Source: Blastocatellia bacterium (GTDB taxonomy: Bacteria > Acidobacteriota > Blastocatellia > Pyrinomonadales > Pyrinomonadaceae). Taken from it: DNA of 21,209 nucleotides. How positions within the stretch are numbered: position 1 is the stretch's first letter; every line of letters begins with the position of its first letter. The translations under genes were made by a program, and so were the position numbers. The notes under the pieces were generated by a model. That model was not told the DNA's origin. It did no database searches and saw nothing but the letters and a program-made list of their open reading frames with translations. Of the stretch, positions 1 through 6,612 are shown piece by piece. Where the stretch lies: assembly GCA_003488005.1 (NCBI GenBank), contig DNND01000051.1:4971-26179 (forward strand). Reading direction: 5' to 3'.

Positions 1-28
1 GATCTCTGACTTCTGATCTCTGGTCACC
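1..28. repeat. Degenerate heptanucleotide array
   Basis: Three in-phase 7-nt units (gatctct, gacttct, gatctct) followed by a weaker fourth. The array is cut by the window start and sits just upstream of the response regulator's ribosome-binding site. The unit length is the same as in the other short arrays of this window, although the unit sequence differs. Confidence 0.55.
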
Positions 29-43
29 GAGTGAGGTAACCAA

Positions 44-448
44 ATGTCCACAGCCACCGCCACCGTAAAAACCAAAGCATCGATCCTGGTCATCGAAGAC
101 TATTCCGACACGCGCGAACTGCTCTCCGGCATGCTGCGCTACAAAGGCTTTCACGTCATCGAAGCCGAAGACGGCCTCGAAGGTTTGTTGAAAGCCAGTG
201 CCAACTGCCCCGATCTGATTATTTTGGATTTAGCTTTACCCGAGATGGACGGCGTTGAAGCCGCGCGCCGCATTCACGCTCAACCAAAACTCTCGCACAC
301 ACCCATCTTCGTAATCAGCGCTTTCGTGACGAAGGAAGTGGAAGCCGACGTCCGCGCGGCCGGTTGCGTCGAAATATTTCCAAAGCCATTCGATGTCGAC
401 GATCTCCTCGCGAAAATCAATGCGAGGTTGGTCGCCGTCCCGCAATAA
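44..448 (+). CDS. Single-domain CheY-like response regulator
   Basis: A 134-aa stand-alone receiver domain. The acidic pocket is E18-D19, the phospho-acceptor is D62 in the 'LIILDLALPEMDG' strand-loop, the switch serine is S92 and the conserved lysine is K114 in 'FPKPFD'. There is no output domain, so it probably acts by protein-protein contact, as CheY/PilG-type regulators do. An SD-like gaggta lies about 7 nt before the ATG. It converges on a PATAN/DUF4388 gene. In several deltaproteobacteria and acidobacteria PATAN domains accompany receivers in motility or polarity signalling, so a shared pathway is possible, but this is inference. No kinase for it is visible in the window. Confidence 0.92.
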   Translation: MSTATATVKTKASILVIEDYSDTRELLSGMLRYKGFHVIEAEDGLEGLLKASANCPDLIILDLALPEMDGVEAARRIHAQPKLSHTPIFVISAFVTKEVEADVRAAGCVEIFPKPFDVDDLLAKINARLVAVPQ

Positions 449-460
449 GGATGGAGCACT

Positions 461-620
461 ATCCGCAGATTACGCAGATTTACAGATTCGGTCAGGGCAG
501 ATAGGGTGCTTATACGTTTCGTTTTTAATGGCGACACCTGAATGTTGCTTTGGCGTCTTGATGGTGGGTTTATTTTCTCCGCTGAGTAATCTGCGGAATC
601 TGCGTAATCTGTGGATTCAT
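461..620. repeat. Inverted pair of 'cagatta' arrays between convergent genes
   Basis: The left arm (461-489) consists of 9-10 nt units of the type cgcagatta. The right arm (584-620) is the same array on the opposite strand (gagtaatctgcggaatctgc onward). The reverse complement of the right arm matches the left arm at most positions over about 27 nt. The roughly 95 nt between them show no gene. The element fills the whole 449-658 gap between converging genes, so its transcript could fold into a long stem and act as a two-way terminator. That role is inferred. Confidence 0.6.
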
Positions 621-658
621 TCTGACTCCTGAATTCTGTCTTCGGTTTCCCTGCTTTT

Positions 659-1867
659 TCAGAACCCTATTATTCCACTATCCCAAAGCTTCTTAATCAA
701 ACTCAGACTATCCGCTTCGCGAAACGGACAGATCGACAGGATGGATTGAATGTCCCACACGCCGTTGATGCGCGACAGCACGAACCCTTCCTGGGATCCA
801 ATCTCTTTGTTTGCCAGGTCCTCGAGTTGAACTATCACCTTGGGCACGCCCGTCGGAGATATCTCTGAATAAACGCGGTCAATAAATTTCTTTTCGGCTT
901 CACCCAGCAGCGTATGCGCCGCAGTGTTTTTCGGATCGCGTCCCAGCACCGTATGAATAATCGAAAGCGCTTTTTCCGCTTCGCCGTTGTTCAGTTCACT
1001 ACGCGCCAACAACAGCAGATCCGCGGCAGCGTCAGGCAGGTCCGGCATCTGGCTGACCGGGTCCGGTATCTCCGGCAACTCGCCGACGACATGGACCACG
1101 CCGTCTTTCACCAGTTCGTACAGTTGCGCATAAACTTCAAATGCGGACGAGTGCATGTTGTAGCAAATCTCCGCTACCGACATGCGCTTCTCGAGAAAGT
1201 AAAGCAGTTGCCGCGTCGCTTTTCCCGCGGGCAGCGAAGAAGTCCAGCCGGCGCCCAACTCCAGCAGCGTGCGGTCCGAGGGAATCAGCGTGCGGAAGCG
1301 CGCCATCTCGTCGGCGCGATGAATTCCTTCCATGACGACGCGGTTGGCTTCGACGCGCACGCGGGTGAAATCCGGCGGCAGCGGATTGTCATCACCAAAC
1401 TCGAAGTGCCCTTCTTTCCAAAGAAACAGATCGTAGATGATGTCGAGCGTGCGAATCTCAAGCAACTGGGAAACCTGAGCGTCAGTCAGAATTCCATCAG
1501 CCACCAATATCTGCCCCAACCTGCGCGGCTTCTGAGATTTGGAATTTGAAATCTGGAATTTGGAATCCGGGATCGGGTTTGGACTTTGGACTTTGGACTT
1601 TGGACTTGGGACCGCCGCTTCGCCGCGCTGAATCTCCATCGCCACCTGCAGCTGCGCTTCATCAATCTTCCCGTAATGGATCAGTACCTGCCCGAGATAC
1701 TCCTTCGGATCATTCGTGCTCGACCCCACGATGATTCCATTTTCAAAATAGATCCCCTTGAGCACTTTCTGCTGACTAAACTTCAACAACCCAGTCTTCC
1801 GGCTCACCGCCAGAAACTGCAGCAGATCGGAAACACCCATCGTGTTTAGAGAGCCTTGAAGCGCCAT
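659..1867 (-). CDS. PATAN/DUF4388 domain protein with TPR-like and C-terminal modules
   Basis: A 402-aa soluble protein. Residues 1-75 are a PATAN/DUF4388 domain ('ALQGSLNTMGVSDLLQFLAV', 'GLLKF', 'GIYFENGIIVGSS', 'YLGQVLIHYGKI'). After a low-complexity linker (about 85-115), a second copy of the 'LGQILVADGILTDAQVSQLL' helix pair leads into 'DIIYDLFLWKEGHFEFG'. Near 285-320 is one TPR-like helical hairpin ('ARSELNNGEAEKALSIIHTV'). The end ('GVWDIQSILSIC...') resembles a small winged-helix or PqqD-like fold. PATAN proteins are thought to act as signalling adaptors, often beside receivers, and the convergent neighbour is a receiver. The linker is encoded by a heptanucleotide array like those found between genes. 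The SD site is weak. The family call is firm; the cellular role is not known. Confidence 0.85.
   Translation of the reverse strand: MALQGSLNTMGVSDLLQFLAVSRKTGLLKFSQQKVLKGIYFENGIIVGSSTNDPKEYLGQVLIHYGKIDEAQLQVAMEIQRGEAAVPSPKSKVQSPNPIPDSKFQISNSKSQKPRRLGQILVADGILTDAQVSQLLEIRTLDIIYDLFLWKEGHFEFGDDNPLPPDFTRVRVEANRVVMEGIHRADEMARFRTLIPSDRTLLELGAGWTSSLPAGKATRQLLYFLEKRMSVAEICYNMHSSAFEVYAQLYELVKDGVVHVVGELPEIPDPVSQMPDLPDAAADLLLLARSELNNGEAEKALSIIHTVLGRDPKNTAAHTLLGEAEKKFIDRVYSEISPTGVPKVIVQLEDLANKEIGSQEGFVLSRINGVWDIQSILSICPFREADSLSLIKKLWDSGIIGF
1534..1613. repeat. Two heptanucleotide arrays inside the DUF4388 gene
   Basis: 1534-1575 is six 7-nt units of the ggaattt/gaaatct type. 1581-1608 is four units of ggactt(t/g). 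Both lie in the coding region and encode the Ser/Pro/Lys-rich linker ('SPKSKVQSPNPIPDSK' and on) between the two DUF4388 modules. The 7-nt period is not a multiple of three, so each added unit shifts the frame. Only the combined length keeps the gene open. Confidence 0.7.
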
Positions 1868-2125
1868 TTTCGGATGGACTCGTTTTACGGATTATTACTT
1901 TGCTTTTGATTATTCACTGATAGCCGATAGCTGACATCTGATAGCTAACTACTGAGGATATGGAGCAGCGGAAGGGAATGAAAGTTCACAGCATTAGAGT
2001 ACATGTGTGGCGGAAGCGGATTCAAGCACTAAATTTGGCAAACGCCCTATGTTTGATGTTCTTTTCCGATCAGAATGCGGCTTGGAGACGGCATTCGCGA
2101 TTTGAGTAATTTGGACCGGCGATGA
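1868..2125. other. Start of a gene-poor kilobase; no gene seen
   Basis: Between the divergently read genes at 1867 and 2882 no intact gene is visible. In this first part only the heptamer array at 1917-1958 stands out. I saw nothing recognisable at 1959-2125. A short minus-strand open frame runs through the REP-like element and has no protein-like character. Confidence 0.5.
1917..1958. repeat. Degenerate heptanucleotide array
   Basis: Six consecutive in-phase 7-nt units: ctgatag, ccgatag, ctgacat, ctgatag, ctaacta, ctgagga. It lies about 50 bp upstream of the minus-strand DUF4388 gene and has no coding potential. Confidence 0.6.
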
Positions 2126-2190
2126 GGTCAGTACCGCCTGCCGTAGCGAGTGGGTTGTCCGCCTCCCGCCTCGGGTCAATGTATAGGACC
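2126..2190. repeat. REP-like element, copy 1
   Basis: It begins ggtcagtaccgcctgccgta and carries a later tgtccg and aatgtata. These align in order with the element at 21127-21209 (ggtcagtacc, tgtccg, aatgcata). It is more degenerate than that copy and its second arm is weak. The open frame through it looks like repeat-encoded noise rather than a gene. Confidence 0.5.
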
Positions 2191-2203
2191 GCCGGACGTC
2201 TGT

Positions 2204-2225
2204 CACCCGACACCCGATACCCGAT
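2204..2225. repeat. Heptanucleotide array, unit cacccga
   Basis: Three units (cacccga, cacccga, tacccga), the cleanest short array in the window. It lies between REP-like copy 1 and the stop codon of the truncated minus-strand pseudogene, and directly abuts that stop. Confidence 0.65.
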
Positions 2226-2433
2226 TTATTTCAAATCCAATTTGACGTTGACCTGGTCCATCCCCGGAGCACCGTACACCACCGGCATCATCACTATCTC
2301 GCGCATGCTGTGGGCCTTGTGTGGCGCCGATGGTTGAGCTCGCTGTTCACTGGTGGAGTTTGTTCTTGCGCCATGACCTGATTAGCAGACAAGATACAGC
2401 GGTACAAAACAAAATACCGAGACGCTGATTCAT
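2226..2433 (-). pseudogene. Truncated, frameshifted 5' stub of a secreted hydrolase-like gene
   Basis: On the minus strand an ATG at 2433 follows a good SD (ggaggt). It opens a signal-peptide-like stretch ('MNQRLGILFCTAVSCLL'). After one frame change comes 'VMAQEQTPPVNSE', like the region after a signal cleavage site. After a second change comes 'PVVYGAPGMDQVNVKLDLK' and a stop. Motifs of the form 'PGMDxVxVxxDL' occur at the mature N-terminus of secreted alpha/beta-hydrolases (dienelactone hydrolase/esterase type). The homology stops where the heptamer array and REP-like element begin. The family assignment rests on one short motif and is tentative; the decayed state is clearer. Confidence 0.4.
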
Positions 2434-2605
2434 GTCTGAACACCTCCATCCAATTTAAGGTTGAAGCACTTCCGGCCCATAAGATTTATCGCCTCGGCGT
2501 ATTTTATCCGGTGACGACGGAGTTCAGCGCATAGTACGGCCGCAATTTCCTCGCCAGCGCGGCGATCCCCATCGATTTTAGGTTTGCGGCGCGAGTCAGC
2601 CTCCT
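2434..2605. other. Non-coding stretch, nothing recognised
   Basis: No open frame with protein-like character on either strand. It would be the upstream region of the decayed minus-strand gene; no convincing promoter was seen. Confidence 0.4.
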
Positions 2606-2632
2606 GTCAGAACCAGCTGCGTTGCCGGTGGA
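2606..2632. repeat. REP-like element, degenerate partial copy
   Basis: gtcagaaccagctgcgttgc followed by cggtggac resembles the first arm of the elements at 2126 and 21127 (gtcagtacc-acc-gcggtagcgggtg) with several substitutions. Short and diverged. Confidence 0.35.
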
Positions 2633-2667
2633 CTAAGTGCAGTTTGTCGGGCCTAGAGTTATCCGAA

Positions 2668-2705
2668 GTTACGAGTTCGTAACAAGCCAGTTACGCGTTA
2701 GTAAC
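2668..2705. promoter_or_regulatory. Putative sigma-54 enhancer: two GTTAC-N6-GTAAC dyads
   Basis: Two identical-format 16-bp dyads lie at 2668-2683 and 2690-2705. The GTTAC/GTAAC half-sites start at 2668, 2679, 2690 and 2701, exactly 11 bp apart and so on one face of the helix. The cluster ends about 73 bp before the -24 element at 2778, a usual distance for an activator that loops to sigma-54 polymerase. Closely related pairs lie at 13197 and 13305. The likely binder is the activator encoded at 8138, but this is inferred. Confidence 0.55.
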
Positions 2706-2777
2706 CCGGAATCGAAACTTTTCTTCAAATGGATATGAAAAAGCTGAGAATTTGCTTAGAACCCGCGTTAGCCAGGC

Positions 2778-2793
2778 CGGAATGCTGCTTGCA
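2778..2793 (+). promoter_or_regulatory. Putative sigma-54 (-24/-12) promoter of the importer operon
   Basis: CGGAATGCTGCTTGCA has GG and GC exactly 10 nt apart and a perfect TTGCA at -12. The -24 box (CGGAAT against TGGCAC) is only partly conserved. Transcription would start near 2805, leaving a leader of about 75 nt before the ATG at 2882. The downstream operon encodes a sigma-54 activator and the paired dyads lie just upstream, which raises confidence. Confidence 0.45.
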
Positions 2794-2845
2794 ATACAAC
2801 GGAGTGTTGGCGCTCTTCTCATCTACCTATAATCAGGATGGAGAG

Positions 2846-2875
2846 ATGAAAGCAATTTATGATACGGCTGACTGA
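2846..2875 (+). other. Possible 9-codon leader peptide ORF
   Basis: An ATG with the best SD in this leader (aggatggagag) opens a 9-residue frame ('MKAIYDTAD') that stops 6 nt before the ATG at 2882. The binding-protein gene has almost no SD of its own, so translational coupling or a leader is conceivable. Weak evidence. Confidence 0.25.
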
Positions 2876-2881
2876 AAACCA

Positions 2882-3895
2882 ATGAGACATAAAATGACGA
2901 ATAAATCACGCATAGTTCTGATGGTCGTTTCGATTACGGTACTTGTGGCATTTGCCCAATATAGCTGCAAAACGAACAAGAACAAAGTCACTATTGGTAT
3001 CCAAACTTCGCCCGCTATGGCGCTGGTGATGGTTGCTAAAGACAAACAATTCTTTGACCAGGAAGGCATCGACGTCGAAATCAAGGAGTTCACGGCCGGT
3101 AAGTTTGCATTGCAGGCTTTTCTTGGCGGCTCTCTGGACTTTGCAGTCGCGGGTGAGGTCCCTGTCACGCTGGCCTCGTTGCAGGGAAGCAACTTCTACG
3201 TCCTCTCACAGGTAGTGAAAAAAACGACTAACGAGGTGCGCGTAGTGGCGAGGCGCGAAGACGGCCTTACTGATGCCACTTCTTATTTCAAAAAGAAGAA
3301 GCGCAAACTGGCAACTTCGTTTGGTGGTGGGCCTGAATTTTTCACTTATAACTTCCTCAAGAAACATGGTATTGCTGCAAACGAAGTCGAGATAATCAGC
3401 CAAAAGCCTGAGGACATGCCCGCGGCCCTGGTCAATGGAAGTGTAGATGCCGTCTCCATTTTTGATCCCTTCGCGTTTATCTCTGAGAAGCAAATGGGCG
3501 ACAAAGGGATCACCTTTGCGGATTCCGATATCTACTCCGAGTTGTACGTCATAACGGTCAGCCAGGACACCGTAGAGAAACGGCGCGACACCGTCGATAA
3601 ACTCCTGCGGGCTCTGGTAAAGGCCGAAGAATTTATTAAGAGCAATCCTGATGAAGCGAAGAATATTGTTATCAAGTACACCAAGCAGGATCGGACCGTC
3701 ATCGAAGGTATCTGGAAAAACTTCTCCTTCGGCGTCGGCCTAAATCAGCTCTTACTTGACTATCAAAACCAGGAAGCTGCGTGGGCCAGAGAGAAGGGGA
3801 CTGTACCTCAAAATGCTCCGGTGGTGAATTTCCGGCAGCGCATTTATGACGCGCCACTCAAGGCTATAAAAGCGGACGCAGTGCAGCTACCCTGA
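2882..3895 (+). CDS. ABC transporter substrate-binding protein, SsuA/TauA/NrtA (NMT1/THI5-like) family
   Basis: A 337-aa exported solute-binding protein. The N-terminus has basic residues and a hydrophobic core (about 10-25) ending in 'AFAQYSC'. That cysteine could be a lipid anchor, but the lipobox is poor. The mature part shows the family pattern: 'VTIGIQTSPAMALVMVAKDK', 'FFDQEGIDVEIKEF', 'GKFALQAFLGGSLDFAVAGE' and 'ALVNGSVDAVSIFDPFAF'. Such proteins deliver sulfonates, taurine, nitrate, thiamine precursors or bicarbonate. The ligand cannot be assigned from sequence alone. It is the first gene of the operon, 22 bp ahead of the permease, behind a putative sigma-54 promoter. An alternative ATG at 2894 starts 'MTNKSRIV'; neither start has a strong SD. 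Confidence 0.85.
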   Translation: MRHKMTNKSRIVLMVVSITVLVAFAQYSCKTNKNKVTIGIQTSPAMALVMVAKDKQFFDQEGIDVEIKEFTAGKFALQAFLGGSLDFAVAGEVPVTLASLQGSNFYVLSQVVKKTTNEVRVVARREDGLTDATSYFKKKKRKLATSFGGGPEFFTYNFLKKHGIAANEVEIISQKPEDMPAALVNGSVDAVSIFDPFAFISEKQMGDKGITFADSDIYSELYVITVSQDTVEKRRDTVDKLLRALVKAEEFIKSNPDEAKNIVIKYTKQDRTVIEGIWKNFSFGVGLNQLLLDYQNQEAAWAREKGTVPQNAPVVNFRQRIYDAPLKAIKADAVQLP

Positions 3896-3917
3896 TTGAA
3901 GCAGACTCAAAAGCAAC

Positions 3918-4673
3918 ATGAAAGTCATCCGTCTCGTCACACCCATACTAATTCTCCTGCTCATCTGGGAGTTAATCTCCAGATCGGGCTGGGTGAACGC
4001 AGCGCTATTTCCTCCGCCTACGAAGGTGATCCTCGCGTTAGTGGAACTGATTCGCAGTGGCGAATTGTTTCATGACCTGCGCGCAAGCTATGTCAGGCTG
4101 CTTCTCGGTTTATCGAGCGGTGCCCTGGCCGGTGTTGCCTTGGGCCTGTTAACCGGACGATTCAAGCCATTCGAAGATGCATTGTCACCCCTGATTCAGC
4201 TGTTTCGTCCTTTGCCTCCGGTAGCGATCATACCTCTGGTAATAGTTTGGTTCGGCATTGGCGAAACCGCGAAGATCTTTTCAATTGCCTTTGCGGTGTT
4301 TTTCCCTGTCTGGCTCAATACTCACCTTGGCGCCGGCCAAGTACCACAACGGTTGTTATGGAGTGCTTCGACCTTAACTACTTCTCGGGTAAGAATCTTC
4401 TGGCGCGTAATACTTCCCGCTTCGCTACCGTTCATTGTAGCTGGAGTAAGGATCGGTATTGCGGTCGCTTTCGTGATGGTCTTTGTGGCCGAGCTGATGG
4501 GTGCGTCCGAGGGGATCGGATACGAGATCTCGATCGCGCACTTGTCCTATCGTATAGATAAGATGATTGCGGCGTTAGCGGTGCTCGGCGCTTCGGGAGC
4601 AGTTGCCGACTACGCTTTTGCCAAAGGTATTGTTTGGAAATATCCCTGGCTGAAGTTTTCGAGAGCGAAATGA
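3918..4673 (+). CDS. ABC transporter permease, SsuC/TauC/NrtB-like
   Basis: A 251-aa inner-membrane permease of the BPD_transp_1 family, the usual length. Hydrophobic spans lie near residues 4-20, 60-79, 98-118, 120-138, 172-192 and 215-232. The cytoplasmic EAA loop that docks with the ATPase is visible at 148-167 ('WSASTLTTSRVRIFWRVILP'). 'FRPLPPVAIIPLVIVWFGIG' is characteristic of sulfonate/taurine/nitrate permeases. Its stop overlaps the ATPase start by 4 nt (ATGA), which indicates translational coupling. Confidence 0.9.
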   Translation: MKVIRLVTPILILLLIWELISRSGWVNAALFPPPTKVILALVELIRSGELFHDLRASYVRLLLGLSSGALAGVALGLLTGRFKPFEDALSPLIQLFRPLPPVAIIPLVIVWFGIGETAKIFSIAFAVFFPVWLNTHLGAGQVPQRLLWSASTLTTSRVRIFWRVILPASLPFIVAGVRIGIAVAFVMVFVAELMGASEGIGYEISIAHLSYRIDKMIAALAVLGASGAVADYAFAKGIVWKYPWLKFSRAK

Positions 4674-5377
4674 CAAAGGCACAGATCAGCGTGAAGAATC
4701 TAAGCGTGTCTTACGGCGCGCTTTCCGTGTTGGACCACATCGATCTCGAGGTGCAACAGGGCGAGTTTGTTAGTCTGGTAGGACCGTCCGGCTGTGGGAA
4801 AACTACCTTGCTTAACGCGCTCGCGGGTTTTATTAAGTCCAATGGTGAAATAGATGTGCCTGGAAAGATAGGCGTGGTTTTCCAGGACTACTCAGTTTAT
4901 CCCTGGATGACAGTAGCCGAAAACATAGCCTTCGGTCTAAACAACGGACAGGTCCCAGATCGGGAGGAGATTGTCAGTCGCCACTTGAAACTGATCCGTT
5001 TGGAGGATCGCGCTGACAAGTATCCAGCGGAACTCTCGGGCGGGCAGGTGCAACGCGTCGGAATCGCTCGCGCGCTGGCCGCTAACCCGGACGTGATCTT
5101 CATGGATGAGCCTTATGGCGCCCTGGATCGCGATACGCGTGAAAGAATGCAGAAGTGGCTACTCGAGGTCTGGAACGAAGAGCACAAGACTATAATCTTT
5201 GTCACTCACGACATGGAGGAGGCGCTGTTTCTCTCCGACCGCGTTCTAATAGTCCACAACAAGACAATCGCGAGCGAGTATCGGGTTCCTTTCAAGCGTC
5301 CGCGCAGCGAAGAAGTCAAGTTTTCCCCAGAGTTCATAGAGATGAAAAAAGCAATATTGGAGGCGATGCGAGCATGA
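4670..5377 (+). CDS. ABC transporter ATPase, SsuB/TauB/NrtD-like
   Basis: A 235-aa ATPase that energises the importer from the cytoplasmic face. Walker A is 'GPSGCGKTT' (38-46), Q-loop Q72, signature 'LSGGQ' (122-126), Walker B 'VIFMDEP' (142-148), D-loop 'GALD' and H-loop H180 in 'VTHD'. All catalytic elements are intact. The start was set at the ATG inside the ATGA overlap with the permease, giving 'MTKAQISVKNLSVSYG'. A longer in-frame ATG at 4634 would add 12 residues inside the permease gene and is less likely. Confidence 0.92.
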   Translation: MTKAQISVKNLSVSYGALSVLDHIDLEVQQGEFVSLVGPSGCGKTTLLNALAGFIKSNGEIDVPGKIGVVFQDYSVYPWMTVAENIAFGLNNGQVPDREEIVSRHLKLIRLEDRADKYPAELSGGQVQRVGIARALAANPDVIFMDEPYGALDRDTRERMQKWLLEVWNEEHKTIIFVTHDMEEALFLSDRVLIVHNKTIASEYRVPFKRPRSEEVKFSPEFIEMKKAILEAMRA

Positions 5378-5432
5378 CTCGCGCCGTTTTTCGAATTAGT
5401 AACTTTACACAGAAACCAAGGAGAAGCATTAC

Positions 5433-6221
5433 GTGATGAACGCCGTACTTGAACCAACGTCAGATGTAAGTGCCGCAACTCAAACCGGCATGGTATTGAT
5501 TCGCGCCGGAGAATTCCTGATGGGCAGCGAAGAAGGAAGCGAAGTGGAGAAGCCCATTCATCGAGTTTACCTCGACACCTACTCTATCGACTCAACCCCG
5601 GTAACCAACGCGCAGTTTGCGAACTTTGCCAGGGCTACGGGTTATCGGACCACTGCTGAGCGACTTGAAAGAATGGTGCACCTACAGGAAGGTGCGGCGC
5701 AAACGACCGCTACTTCGTGGCGCACATTTGCTACTGCAGAGCGAGAAGACCATCCGGTCATTTATGTGAGCTGGCACGATGCATCCGCCTACGCCAAGTG
5801 GGTGGGTAAACGACTGCCCACGGAGGCCGAATGGGAGAAAGCGGCTCGCGGCGGTTTGGAGGGGAAAAGATTCCCGTGGGGTGATAGCGCGCCCGGCGAA
5901 GGCCTGGCGAATTGGAATGGGGTTCAGCAAAGCCCCGTCTCAGCTCCGCCTACCACCGAGGTTAACAAGTTTGCTCCCAACAGCTACGGGCTCCACGACA
6001 TGGCTGGAAATGTTTGGGAGTGGTGTGCGGATTGGTACATGGATCCGTATTACGTCATCAGCGAGGGAAGTAATCCTAAAGGTCCCGATGAGGGAGAATA
6101 CAAAGTGCGCCGGGGTGCATCCTGGAATGTTCGTGAAGACTTCCGTTTGCGTTGCGCTAATCGTGGGGCGATGTTGCCGGATCGTTCTTGGCCGAACATG
6201 GGATTTCGCTGCGCGCGATAA
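5433..6221 (+). CDS. FGE-sulfatase (SUMF1/EgtB/PvdO) fold protein lacking the FGE catalytic cysteines
   Basis: A 262-aa protein consisting almost wholly of one formylglycine-generating-enzyme fold domain: 'MVLIRAGEFLMGSEEG', 'VTNAQFANFARATGY', 'HPVIYVSWHDASAYAKWVGK', 'RLPTEAEWEKAARGG', 'NSYGLHDMAGNVWEWCADWY' and 'RRGASWNVREDFRLRC'. True formylglycine-generating enzymes carry two copper-binding cysteines five residues apart in the 'GGSYLC...C' region. Here the equivalent stretch (228-244) reads 'GASWNVREDFRLRCANR' and lacks that pair, so sulfatase activation is unlikely. There is no DinB-like N-terminal domain, which argues against EgtB. No sulfatase gene lies in the window. An aaggag SD lies 9 nt before GTG 5433, with ATG 5436 the next codon. 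It sits 55 bp after the ATPase, so it may act on the imported compound (inference). Confidence 0.85.
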   Translation: MMNAVLEPTSDVSAATQTGMVLIRAGEFLMGSEEGSEVEKPIHRVYLDTYSIDSTPVTNAQFANFARATGYRTTAERLERMVHLQEGAAQTTATSWRTFATAEREDHPVIYVSWHDASAYAKWVGKRLPTEAEWEKAARGGLEGKRFPWGDSAPGEGLANWNGVQQSPVSAPPTTEVNKFAPNSYGLHDMAGNVWEWCADWYMDPYYVISEGSNPKGPDEGEYKVRRGASWNVREDFRLRCANRGAMLPDRSWPNMGFRCAR

Positions 6222-6276
6222 CTCTCGTCGGCATGGATAAAGCTTGCCGAAATCCCTATTCACGGAGATAATCACC

Positions 6277-6558
6277 GTGTTTGAACCTCTAGACCATATC
6301 CAAGGGGCCTTAGCAGATCTTTTACCCGCTATGGTGGCAGATGGCGGCGGCGCTGAGCTCGTATCCGTCGAGGAGGGCGTCGCCACTGTCAGGCTACTGG
6401 GTTCTTGCAATTTCTGTCCTAGCCGCCAGCTTAGCGCTTCCGCACTGAAGCGAGGGCTCTTGCAACGAGTTACCGAATTAAAGGACGTGAATGTAGTTTA
6501 TCCGTCGCTGCCAACGTTTGTACCAAGCCCCAGCGGCAACGAAAGATCACCACAGTAA
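6277..6558 (+). CDS. NifU C-terminal domain (NfuA-like) Fe-S protein
   Basis: A 93-aa protein made of one NifU C-terminal domain: 'LLPAMVADGGGAELVSVEEG', 'VATVRLLGSCNFCPSR', 'LKRGLLQRV' and 'VNVVY'. The CxxC cysteines C44 and C47, which bind a Fe-S cluster between two subunits, are present. Such proteins hand clusters to client enzymes. The GTG at 6277 has cggag 9 nt upstream and gives the usual compact length; an upstream in-frame TTG at 6244 would add 11 residues. Its place inside an importer operon, next to an FGE-fold protein, suggests a dedicated rather than housekeeping role. No obvious Fe-S client is encoded nearby. Confidence 0.85.
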   Translation: MFEPLDHIQGALADLLPAMVADGGGAELVSVEEGVATVRLLGSCNFCPSRQLSASALKRGLLQRVTELKDVNVVYPSLPTFVPSPSGNERSPQ

Positions 6559-6612
6559 GTTGGTGTAAGGCGTAAAACAGCCTGACCTCGTAATCGCGAA
6601 TCGGTTTTCCTC

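Noticed and set aside
461..620. Possible CRISPR array
   Set aside because: The units are 9-10 nt, directly adjacent and degenerate, with no unique spacers and no cas genes nearby.
914..1549. A 211-codon open frame on the + strand
   Set aside because: It is antisense to the well-supported DUF4388 gene and its translation (Arg/Gln/His rich) has no protein-like pattern.
2122..2337. A 71-codon + strand frame starting in the REP-like element
   Set aside because: Its first part is repeat-encoded and the rest is the reverse of the hydrolase-like stub, which reads sensibly only on the minus strand.
5433..6221. Sulfatase-activating formylglycine-generating enzyme, or EgtB
   Set aside because: The catalytic cysteine pair is missing, there is no DinB-like domain and no sulfatase gene in the window. 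Only the fold-level call is kept.
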